Under the pieces are notes generated by a model that saw only the letters and a list, made by a program, of their open reading frames with translations, made no database searches and was not told the DNA's origin. Source: Phytophthora hibernalis (Eukaryota; Oomycota; Peronosporomycetes; Peronosporales; Peronosporaceae). From it: a DNA stretch of 64,000 nt. The translations under genes and the position numbers were made by a program. Positions 54,870 to 64,000 of the stretch are shown one piece after another; within the stretch, counting starts at the first letter, position 1, and the number at the start of each line of letters is the position of its first letter. The DNA is taken from assembly GCA_012656075.1 (NCBI GenBank), contig JAAKBF010000256.1, forward strand, positions 1 to 64,000. The letters run 5' to 3'.

Positions 54870-56346
54870 CAGCCAGAATCATTTAGATGTTGTTATTGAA
54901 TTCTATGAAGGGAAGCAAGTTCAGCAGCTTGGCGTTGCTCTATTATCATATTAAACGATGTCTCGACGAGGACGCCAAAGGACAAAATAAAGATGTGATT
55001 CTAGTGTTGTCTATTATAGATAAGGCCGAACTTCGACTTGTTGACTGCGGTCTCTTCAACCTACTTTAACATATTTTTGCCAAAGCCCATTTTAATGCCA
55101 CTTATTATAATTGCGTCAAGACCGACCTGAAAATCATCGTGTCAAGTCTTTATGAGAACGCCTCGTCCGCCACCGATTACCTCGATGCTGCTTTGGTAAC
55201 AATGATGTGGTACCTCTATGGTCGCAGCTCGGATGTGGAGCAATTGGAGAGAAGCCAACTTAGTGTGTACCCGGTATGTAAATCTCTTTGATGGCGTCAA
55301 TTTGGGCTAATAGTTGTGATGGCTATGACTATAACTAGGTGGAATGATTTTCCTGCGCTTCAAGCGCATCAAAACAGCTTTACAACAAGGCGTGTCTCTA
55401 TTCCTCGATCCTAAAGACATGTTTACATGTCCGCTGCATGTACTAGCCGTGGCGCTTGCGATGCATCCGACGCCGCGTTTACCCACAATTTCCCCAGGCG
55501 CAGCCAGTTGCGGATCCTAGCAGTGAAGATGGCGACTTGGCGAGGTTGCTGGCCTGGATAACGGCGAAGAGTTAGACTGCAATCATCAGCAACAACGACC
55601 CCTCCGCAACAGCCCTCCTGGTGCTCAGGCCTATGTGAACCGTCTGCTTGCCTCCGTGACCAAGCTTCCGGTCGATAGTATCCTGGGGCTTACAGTCGGG
55701 TTGTCGTCGCATTCTTTTTGGCGAGGTGGGGCCATGTACGCGAACGCTGACAACCACCTCAGCTCGCTCTGGGTCGTCGATCGCGGAGGCTGGAGCACGT
55801 CGATTGTCAACAAGGCTTTTGGCTACATGCTCAATACAACACAAAAAGTCAGCAAGTTGCGCGGCAGCTGAGTGGATGGAACACGAAGGCTGGGGCAAAG
55901 CTCCCAGATCTCAATTGCCTGGTTGGAGTTGTTCGTGTGCGCGCAAACAAGCTGCTGCAAACGCTTTTGCAGCGGCAGCTAGATTCTCGAACAGTACCTG
56001 GAATGTAAACGAGCAGGTCCTTGAAGTACATACCGCGACCCTCATCTTGCACTACCCTGACATGCGCTGTCACCGAGCTGAAAGTCCGTTCGTCCTTCGT
56101 GTGTGTGAGACGATTGAAACACTAGCAATACCCGAGTCAGAGCTGCTAGCCATGGCGGTGACAATTCGCAGCGCATTCGATCCTCCTGTACGAGACACAA
56201 CAGCCACACCGACCGATCAGCTGGAGATGCTGATCGATCTTGTCAAAATGCAGGCGCTCCAGTTGAACGAAATTATCTCTAGCCAAGCCAGACTGGAAGA
56301 GAGACTCGACATGTTGGAGGGAAAACGCCATTGTCTATTACCGTGA
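54870..56346 (+). pseudogene. Crypton-like tyrosine recombinase with missing active-site Arg
   Basis: After an unclear N-terminus, the frame at ~55110-55273 reads DLKIIVSSLYENASSATDYL and MMWYLYGRSSDVEQLERSQL (first catalytic Arg). A 66-nt intron (GTATGT...TAACTAG, 55274-55339) follows. Then MIFLRFKRIKTALQQGVSLF and CPLHVLAVALA, and in the next frame LPVDSILGLTVGLSSHSFWR, DRGGWS and NKAFGYML. In Cryptons the H-x-x-R box reads HSFRRGG; here the first Arg is Trp (a CGG-to-TGG type change), so catalysis would be lost. The C-terminal part (to 56346) is helical, ending LNEIISSQARLEERLDMLEG. Frame changes near 55520 and 55865 also break it. Confidence 0.7.
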
Positions 56347-56524
56347 CCACACAGCATGACTCGACATCCGGGTGCGCAGCGAAAACAGCCAAGAGCATTC
56401 GCAAACAAACTCCAAAGGCGCTATCTGATGCTTGATACGAGTGGTTTGCTGATCAACCGCGTCCCTACGAATCTGCAGCCATAAGTTAGTCAAAATTGTA
56501 AGAGTACAGGTATGCAGCAGGAAC

Positions 56525-56809
56525 ATGATGCTGTTCTTACCCTCTGGCTTGAAGCTGGATATGATGTCGCCCGAGTATAAGTCGGAGGTGCTGTCACTTG
56601 GTATCGAAGCTGAACGCGCCAAACTAGTATTCACAACCTCCAGGGGATACAACGCCGCCGCCATGGATCCGATCATCAAGCTGTTGCGTGACCTCGAGAA
56701 AGCCGGCGAGCTAAAGCAGCTGATCGCTGATCTTCAGCAAAGGCGCATCGAGGGCGAGATTATCGAGCCGACTCCAGCTGCAGCACTCCCCGAGTTCGCA
56801 CGACCTTGA
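56525..56809 (+). CDS. Small unidentified protein, 94 residues
   Basis: Intact frame MMLFLPSGLKLDMM...ALPEFARP with a helical, charged second half (LLRDLEKAGELKQLIADLQQ). No domain recognised. It lies 180 bp downstream of the Crypton-like gene in the same direction and could be a second gene of that element or chance. Start chosen as the first ATG; a downstream Met at codon 14 is also possible. Confidence 0.35.
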   Translation: MMLFLPSGLKLDMMSPEYKSEVLSLGIEAERAKLVFTTSRGYNAAAMDPIIKLLRDLEKAGELKQLIADLQQRRIEGEIIEPTPAAALPEFARP

Positions 56810-58141
56810 GCAATACACACAACGTCACAAAACTTAGCCCAATCAATAAAAAACTAGACAATAATCAAAGTTGGCGACTGGGATCAAATCAGCAACCAGA
56901 GCGAGCTCTGGCTCCTCTCCATGAGGACGCCAACACTTTCATTGCTCTCGTGTAACTGCAAGTTAGTACAGAAGCCAAGCGCACTTTGAGCGTTGCGCTC
57001 GTGCTGTTGCGAGATTGTGCGAGAGCACCACGGAGAGGAGCATCATCGCGCATTCACCGAGTAGACAGCGAATATAGCGCCAGCGTCAGCGGAACAGCGA
57101 GCTTGGACGAGACAGCGAGCACGGGATCGACGAGCACGCATCGGACTGTGGGCTTGGCTTGGAGCGAGTCGATCAAGACGCCTGACTTCGGGTCAGGCAC
57201 GATGCTAAGGCGAGGCGGAAAGAATGAGTGGGCCACGCGGCGGGTGTACAATTTTCGATTTTGGTACACTGTACCAATATTGCTACCGCGAATTACCAGT
57301 ACGGTTGGAACGGCGTTGGCATGGTTGGAATTTTGACGGGATGGTATATTACAAATATAAGAGTGCCTCTTATATATGTATATACCTCATAGTCAGCCCT
57401 CTACCTGACTAGAGGTATATACCTATATGGAATACGGAATATATTTTAAAATAATAATAAAATGGCGACAAACAAAAAGCTGCTTACGAACCTAAGTGCG
57501 AATTTGTGATTTAAGCACACCATTGGAAAGACGTGTGTCTTGTGCATTTATTGAGCCTTTGGTTGCATTGAATTATGAAATTACTGTTGCACGAGGGCCA
57601 TCTGAAAAAGTATCTCCTTTTCAGGCCCTCGGGGTACATTTTGGACTGGTATGAAGGCAGTGTTGCCTCAATTTTTTCGATTCGTAAATTATTTGAAAGC
57701 ATTTGTAAAAACCACTCGTACGAGTGAAAGTTATGTTAGGATTTTATATTTTCGGTTAGGTACGGAAACTGAAGGGTCAACTTTAAAGGCGATTGTCTCG
57801 AAAATTCCAAATGGTTCGTAAGCATCAGTTCGTTTGACGACGTCTAATATTATTAGAGACGTTTCGCAAAGGACTTCTGATGGCGTTAGAGCGCCCTAAG
57901 ATAACAACAACGGACAGCCTTGGTGCACCCTAAAATGCCTTGGGGTACCCTAACACTTAGCAACCCCTCTCATATAGTCTGCATTATGCCTAGACCCTCG
58001 TAATGTATTTCAACGTGAGGATGATGTCATCGCGCTGCAAATCACGAAAATCGGAGGTGTCGACAGGAAATCTACATGTACGCCCGAGCCTTACCCTCGA
58101 AACCCCTGAGATCGGTGACAGAACCTTAAGCCGAGCGAGGT
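56810..58141. other. Non-coding stretch with one strong hairpin
   Basis: No gene supported. Contains the inverted repeat at 57378-57422. The 57420-58000 part is AT-rich. Confidence 0.5.
57378..57422. repeat. Hairpin, ~18-bp arms, 8-nt loop
   Basis: gtatatacctcatagtcag and ctgactagaggtatatac pair with one bulged base around the loop ccctctac. Confidence 0.75.
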
Positions 58142-60107
58142 GTGAACCCTGCTTGGTCCCGCGTTTTTGTTTTTAGGCTTGGTCGAGCAAGGTGCTTTCA
58201 CCCCTCTCACTTCTTTGGTTGCAGGAACCGCTTCGAAGGACTTCACCTTCACATTATCCGCACGGGCACCAGCAGAGAGCATAAACGAGGCAAAACAGGG
58301 TCTGTGAATCAAACCGCAGAAATAGAGAATGTGAAGATTGAAATCCCCAGCGTATTATGTGTGGTACACAAGCTAAAATCTCTGCTCCGCCAGTCATTCA
58401 CTTCCAAGATGCGTCGAAACTTCTACAATGAAGATTCTCAGCACGACCGCAACCTCTTCATCCTTTGGAGGGCGCGCGAAAAGTATGACATGGTCTCGTC
58501 GACCGTCGGCAAGTTGAACGACCACGTGGAACGCTTGGAATCGGAGAACGACCGTCTGCTAAACGCCGAGGACATTCTCCGGACGCAAGCGAGCCGCGCC
58601 GAAGAAGGGGAGCCCGATATCGCGAGCTAGTGGATGTGACGTGTGAAGTGGCTCATGCCACGGCCCCGCAGAATTCGAGGAGGAGCGGTCACGTGTCGCG
58701 CAGTTGTCCGCTCGTCTCGCGGCGGCATCCCCGTCGATCACCTCGGATACGGCGTCGCCACGCATCCACACGGAATTAGACGCTACACGGCGGGAGTTGT
58801 CAGCAACCCAGGGGGTGTCACGAGCTGTTTCAGAACGCGATCACGCGCGGCCGTCGTCCGCCCGAGCCGTTCAAGACCATGACGCGGCTGTGGAGAACTT
58901 GCGCGTAGACGATGAAGCTCTTTCCCGCAGTCAACAGGACGTCGCCGCAGCGCGGGACCGTGGCGATCCCCTTGCCACCGACTTACAGCGATCAAATGCG
59001 TTGCTCGTGACCCACACCGGGAACATCAGTGTGACGTGGCGCGTATCCGCGATCTTGAGACTTTTATCGCCGCCGCGGAAACGGCTCGGTAACAGATCAG
59101 GCCGATCTCACCCGAGCTCAAGGCAAGGAATTACATGCGTCGACACGCTCCGATCAATATCGGGTGGGTGTTGTATCCGCTCGCCATGCGTCCGATCGTC
59201 AACAGGCAATGTACCAAGCTCGCGTGCGACGTTTCGACTCGCAGGTCTCCTAGCTGAAGGCCACCATGGAGTGGGAGGTTCGCGAAAGCGACGAGCGTAC
59301 GGTAACGTGGCGCTGACTCCTACGCGAGGCCCGTCTATAGCGAAAGTCCGCCAGGCAGGTACGCGACGCGTTGTCTGGCCGTCTCACCGCTGCGGTCGCT
59401 GCTGCGGGAGGGTCCTTCGATATTGCCAGACTCCTCCGGACATTGGAGACCGATACTCAGTCTGTTCCCTTGCCTCCGGGCGACGTGAACCGAGTCGGCG
59501 AGAATGGAAACACTCGTTCCGGAATCACGTCGACGCCTCCAATGTCGCCACTTCCGCGATCCGTTGCGTCCCTGTCGGGGATACCTTCCCTGGCGAATCC
59601 AGTTTTGGAGCCTCGGCGCCGCTCAATCGAGCCCAGAGGCGCAACCTCGTGTATCGCGTGGCCCGTTTTCCCCGCGTCGCGCGTCCGCCTCGCCATCCCA
59701 ACCGACCTCTCGGGGCAATCCGTCACCCAGGCGGAGTTCCCGTCCTTCCACCGCACTTGGGGCACTGGACCCAAGCTTACTGGAAGGCTTCCCATGAGTT
59801 GCCGGTTCCCAGTGGTTACGAGTGGGTTATGTAGAGTTGACGCAGGAACGCGCGTAGATCGCACGCGAGAGATCATTTGGCGAGCGTTTTCAAGCTTATT
59901 GTCGGTCTGTTCTGGTTTGAGATGGCGGATATGGTCCTCCTTTTGAATCTTCTCTTCCTGCACTTCCCTCCCAGACGGTTTGCTGTCGGCCGGTGGTATC
60001 CGGGCCTGGTTCGACGCTGCACGCCGCGTTGGACGACATCGACACGCAAGAGCCGTGGCGTCGTTTTTTTCGTTCGCTCCCTGAAGTCCGTCAGCTCTGT
60101 ACGGTGA
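58142..60107 (+). pseudogene. Coiled-coil gag-like or antisense retroelement protein, frameshifted
   Basis: A frame from 58142 ends with heptad-rich sequence (YDMVSSTVGKLNDHVERLES, ENDRLLNAEDILRTQASRAE). The next frame, from ~58680, continues the coiled coil (VAQLSARLAAASPSI, LDATRRELSATQGVSRAVSE, DEALSRSQQDVAAARD). Later frames give Pro/Ser/Arg-rich sequence (STALGALDPSLLEGFP; PKLTGRLPMSCRFPVV) to about 60107. It looks like a retroelement structural protein. It faces a gypsy integrase C-terminus on the opposite strand (60439-60938). Either it is the gag of another element, or an antisense gene as in the gypsy at 44-51 kb. Confidence 0.45.
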
Positions 60108-60438
60108 TGCGCGCGCATCCCGCATACTCCATCTCGCGTCTAGGGGGCAAGTTTGTTGAGAAGATTTAGGCGCACGAGTCAGCGTCCCTTTTCATAGGCA
60201 TAACCGTTGAATACTTCCACCTGCCGCCCTTTTCCCACTTGTGGGCTTCGTTTTCTTTTGCGATCGTTTTATGAGTCGCCCCTCGCCGTCCCATCTTCGG
60301 CCAACGGACCGGTCATCCAGACCCCCCAACCGTCATTTCTCAATCTGGCCTCTCCCAGACAAGTTTCCTTCCATTCCTTCCATCGGCGACCTCCCCACTG
60401 AATTTGTCTGCGTCTTCCCGATGCGCCCCGATCTGATC

Positions 60439-60938
60439 CTACCCAGACGCGGGGTCCACCTCTGATCTCGCTGTCGACATCCAACCTGTCGGCCTACGCC
60501 GCGTCCTCGGACGCCTACCCCATCGCGACCGCGTTTTCATGCGATTGCAAAACGCCGAACCGACTCCGACCCATTCGCTGCCGCAGGAAGCCGTACAGCA
60601 GCCCTCCGCAGTTGCGATCCTGTTCGTCGACCCAAGACGCGTCTGGGTATCAACCTTGAACTCCCGTCGTGTCCGCCTATATCGAGTGACGCGTCCGTCG
60701 TCCATGTCCAGTACTTGTTCCACCTCATGCACATTTCCCCCATGATCGGGCGTTCACCAGCTATCTTCGGGGAGAAACTCTTCGTCGAAGTCGAAACGCG
60801 CGTCGGCCGGCACGGTCCAGTGACAATACGGGCCGCGACCGGAATTGACGGACGGGTTTCAGTTTGAAGATATGCACGTCCGAGTACAGTGGCGTATGTA
60901 CCTACGAGTTCGACTACGCGAAACGGGCCATGCCACAT
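60439..60938 (-). pseudogene. gypsy integrase C-terminus with chromodomain remnant
   Basis: Minus-strand frames read MWHGPFRVVELVGTYATVLG, then HEVEQVLDMDDGRVTRYRRT and RREFKV. WHGPFRV is the usual integrase C-terminal strand, and the EVE.(I/V)LD...R.....EF.V pattern is a chromodomain. Frames change near 60720. The rest of pol is absent to the right, where no RT or integrase core is visible up to 63 kb. Confidence 0.6.
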
Positions 60939-63211
60939 GTGTGCAAGCTTGCGTGCGTTGCCTTGTTAAACCTGATAAAGGTCCAACCACACTTGTGTTG
61001 AATCTGTTATCTGTTTTTGAAAATTTGAAGGCATATCTTTCTCCGTGAACACTGATCCAGGCTTTCTCGACCCGAAGACTAGCTTGTCGGCGAGTTCGTT
61101 TATCTTTAAGTGTGTATGCCTCTGGGTAAGGAAAAATCACTTTTTACAAATTTCAAGTCAAAGGTTTAAGCAGCATTACCGGTATGCAGCACAGGGGTTA
61201 ATAAGCGAGAGCTGTCCTCGTATATTTACTTGTTTCGTTTGCTTAATTAACATTTATTATTATGATCCTTGGTTGTTTCATTACTTATGGATAAACGTCC
61301 TGCTAGTCACTTTTTTAACCAACCCTCTCTTAACCGAGAGACCCATCTGTCTGTCCGTCTGTCGGTCACGGCACTACCCATCCGTCTGCTTTTTACTGTA
61401 TTTTTGCATATATATTGGACGCTCCTTCACATACTACGTTCACCTTCTTTACGGACTGTCACTACCATCTTGACTGCCTCAACTATACCGAATATTACAA
61501 AAATAGCCAACTATCACGGTTTAGAATCGAACCTAAGCGAGACGTACTTAATTGTGAGGCCCTCTTCCCGCATCCACAATTCGACACTCGACCGACGGCA
61601 TAGCAGCGGGCGGCACGGCGTCTACAGGGCCAATGAGCGCGCGGCAGCTTCAGAGGACTCTACCACTGTTCTATATGTGTAAATGTATTTAATAAACAAC
61701 TTTACGGTTTTGGGAGTTTCGCCTGTTGGGATAACTGGTACCTTCAGGGCAGTTCGAGGATATATTGGCATAAATTAGGGGTAGATTGGTGCCTATTTAG
61801 GGATCCTAGCGATGGTTATTTGGGAGGCCCTGGGTTGTTGACAGCGGGCCGCCATACCCGTGATAGTCGAGACAACCCAGTGGCCGCATAAACGCCGGAC
61901 AGTCGCTTTGAAGCGACAACATTATTATTTTACTGTTTGTATCCGATTAAATTATTGGGTATGAAAGTACTGTAGTACTGTGGATTTTATGCACTATTTC
62001 CGTTACTTGTAAGTGTATTAAATTATGCTTCTAGGATAAGAAAGGCTGCAGCTGGCCCCCGCCGCCGTACTAAGAACTAACTCTGCCGCACCTTTTGCTC
62101 TTCGGAGCCACGACTCTGAGGCGCCCATTCCGTCCGCCAGCGGCATGAGAAGGCTCATTCCAACCCGGGGTAGTGAGGCGGATCCATGTGGCGATAAAAG
62201 TCGACATGGTCGCGCCGCCCGCCTCACCCCGGACCAGTGGTCTGTACATGGGACCGGCTACTTTGGATAGAAACATCCAAAGTTGGTGCTGTGTCCGCGG
62301 CAGGGTGCATGCGGCCAGTTTCCTGGCACGAGTACATAACCCGGGCCTAGTCACTTTGACCGGATACTTGAGGGCTTATGGCTAACCTTTTGCTTTGCAA
62401 TTGGAACCGCTTACCGCATGTTAACAATCCAAATGAGGCGGCCCTGTGCTACTCAGTCTAAGTGATTGCATTGCCTACAAAGTCGTAATCCGTACTAGAT
62501 TTGGTTAATTGCAAGCAGTATTGTCTGTAATTAATTTATATAGGCTATGAATTACGGCACTTGCGATCCTTCAATGCTTATGATGTCAGTGGAAGTTCCA
62601 ACCATACATGTAAAAAGATAGGGAAAAAAGAAAAAATGCCCCAACAACTGACCCCTTACCCCTTTACAACCAATAAAACGGTTAATTGCCTGAGCTGAAT
62701 AAGCTTAGTGGCATTGAGGTGACACTCACTCACGGTCACCAAAGGTAGTGACCAAGATAAGTATGGTGGGTTGTCGCTTCAGCACCAAAGAAAACTCGAT
62801 GCCGTCTCTCCAAAGGCATTCAGAGGCGGCCCAAAAGGACTAGTCGTGCTTTAAAGGGGTGCAGCAGATGAGGGACGGGAAGTAGGAAAGGTTGGCTCGG
62901 AAGCTTGGCTATATGAAGCGTTTTACCGTCGCTTGGGCTGTGATTTGTAGCCAGAATAATGAATATTGCGGATGTATTGTGTGCATGAGGTCAGTCTAAC
63001 ATGTTTCGCATTCTTCCGTGGGTGAGGCGGATGCTCGATCGAGTCTCATGAAGTCGCTCACGTAGGTGCGGCTGGGGTGGATAGAATACCTGGGATGACT
63101 GGGCATTGCGTGATGCATACCGTCCGTACAATAGCAGTACATTTGTAGAACGTTGATGTTGGCAATCTACATTACCCTTATGTAAATATTAATATATTTC
63201 TGTCATTTGTA
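60939..63211. other. No gene seen
   Basis: Contains only short frames without recognisable domains. A polyadenylation-like AATAAA occurs near 61690. A plausible 3' splice site (TCATTTGTAG) ends at 63212. Confidence 0.45.
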
Positions 63212-63227
63212 GGTGAGGATAAACGCT

Positions 63228-63404
63228 ATGGTAAGAATGCGAAAGTACACGAGCGAGACGCAAGTGGGAGAGGCCTATGCGGTCCCGGAAGACGACGAGA
63301 CTCCAGCATTGAAGAAGAGGCGGCTTAACCATTTGAAGTCGGCCTTGAGCCGTTTTCTGAAGCAGGCACGACACGCCTCAGCAGCACCTTTGACACCTTA
63401 CTGA
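63228..63404 (+). CDS. Short basic frame, possible exon
   Basis: Codes MVRMRKYTSETQVGEAYAVP and LKKRRLNHLKSALSRFLKQA, ending at 63404, just after an acceptor-like TTTGTAG. The Lys/Arg cluster could be a nuclear targeting or DNA-binding helix. No family recognised. May be part of a larger spliced gene extending toward 63968. Confidence 0.3.
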   Translation: MVRMRKYTSETQVGEAYAVPEDDETPALKKRRLNHLKSALSRFLKQARHASAAPLTPY

Positions 63405-63674
63405 ATTTCAGCCGTTGCTTCCGGGCTCCGCGCCGTGACAATTTCTTCCGGATTGGCTGCTGATGGGTTTGTTGCGGGTCCAGACACGCGTTTGCCTGAG
63501 GTTGCACTTCCACCTGGCGCTCCACCGGCACTGGATCACCCCGTGCGTGAATTATCTACAAATGTTCCTGGTGCGGCTTCCACTTCTGTGTTTGAGATGG
63601 GAATTACCTCTGTACAGCCTCTCACTATACTAATTATTCCTCTAAGACCGCGCGGACGGCTTTTGAGATCATAG

Positions 63675-63968
63675 ATGACGCCATCGCAACTTAGCCGTGT
63701 GCGTGAGGTGGATAGAGCAAGAAAACAGCTTCAACGAGCAGGCCGGTCCGGCTCTCAGGAATTGCTCGACAAGGTTCAAGATGCCACCCGTGCCAGAGCT
63801 CGGCGTGTCGGACTTCCAGACGACCAAGCGCAGAATATACGTCACCTTGACGCAGTAGTAACAATCATAACACGCGCTGAGATGTATACAGGTTGCCCGT
63901 GGTGTGAATGCAATAGCGCACAAATCGCAACGAGACCGATTAACCGAGGAGGAACGACGAACAATTAG
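63675..63968 (+). CDS. Unidentified 97-residue frame
   Basis: Intact frame MTPSQLSRVREVDRARKQLQ... with a helical Arg-rich first half and a CPWCEC motif near the end, stopping at 63968 (TTNN). No recognised domain. Could be a 3' exon with 63228-63404. Confidence 0.3.
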   Translation: MTPSQLSRVREVDRARKQLQRAGRSGSQELLDKVQDATRARARRVGLPDDQAQNIRHLDAVVTIITRAEMYTGCPWCECNSAQIATRPINRGGTTNN

Positions 63969-64000
63969 GCGTCGGGACGCATCGTCCCACATTACACAGA

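Noticed and set aside
61045..61682. Overlapping plus-strand frames of 140 codons
   Set aside because: Hydrophobic low-complexity translation of AT-rich DNA with no start context or homology seen.
1..64000. CRISPR arrays, tRNA or rRNA genes, bacterial operons
   Set aside because: No regularly spaced repeats, no tRNA cloverleaf with a convincing T-loop box, no rRNA similarity; the window is eukaryotic nuclear DNA.

Overview
The window comes from a plant-pathogenic oomycete, most likely Peronosporales (Phytophthora-like). The main evidence is at least four Crinkler (CRN) effector loci carrying the family's N-terminal LFLAK-type and HVLVVVP motifs. Short GT-AG introns, a bacterial-type aspartyl-tRNA synthetase with an Arg-rich leader, and a repeat mix typical of oomycetes (pogo/Tc1-mariner, MULE, Crypton, Ty1/copia, chromodomain Ty3/gypsy, LINE) agree with this. 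It is a repeat-rich, gene-poor compartment. The only convincing housekeeping gene is the AspRS at 33.9-35.9 kb.

Layout. 0.3-3.9 kb: a pogo-like element whose right end is split by a second TA-targeting element. 4.4-6.1 kb: a LINE reverse-transcriptase relic with an inverted middle. 6.2-7.4 kb: a broken EF-hand gene. 8.4-13.4 kb: a CRN fragment, a CRN with P-loop NTPase plus restriction-endonuclease-like domains, a Tc1/mariner transposase, and a convergent spliced gene. 14.3-15.8 kb: a second copy of the 2.8-4.1 kb block. 15.8-17.6 kb: an element with 89-bp inverted repeats and unidentified cargo. 18.1-20.4 kb: a small secreted repeat protein and a CRN with a kinase C-terminus. 21-25.7 kb: a multi-pass membrane protein and a MULE transposase joined to a Ulp1-type protease. 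26.0-27.4 kb: a CRN with an HNH-like C-terminus. 28.2-31.2 kb: an inverted copy of the 10.0-13.0 kb block, itself carrying a 212-bp internal inversion. 31.2-32.6 kb: LINE and MULE fragments. 33.9-35.9 kb: AspRS. 36.9-42.8 kb: a Ty1/copia element. 43.0-52.5 kb: a Crypton-like gene split by a minus-strand Ty3/gypsy element that has a long antisense reading frame. 52.5-64 kb: a minisatellite, a pogo-like transposase, a second Crypton-like recombinase, and pieces of another gypsy element with an opposing coiled-coil frame.

How it fits together. The CRN loci share an N-terminal module and 5' leader but have unrelated C-terminal enzymatic domains. They sit among transposons and inside duplicated, inverted blocks, which fits the view that CRNs diversify by recombination in repeat-rich regions. 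Most coding regions are interrupted. Near-identical copies within the window differ mainly in homopolymer length, so some frame breaks may be sequencing or assembly errors. Breaks shared by both copies, nonsense codons, the 10-bp deletion and the inversions are better candidates for true decay.
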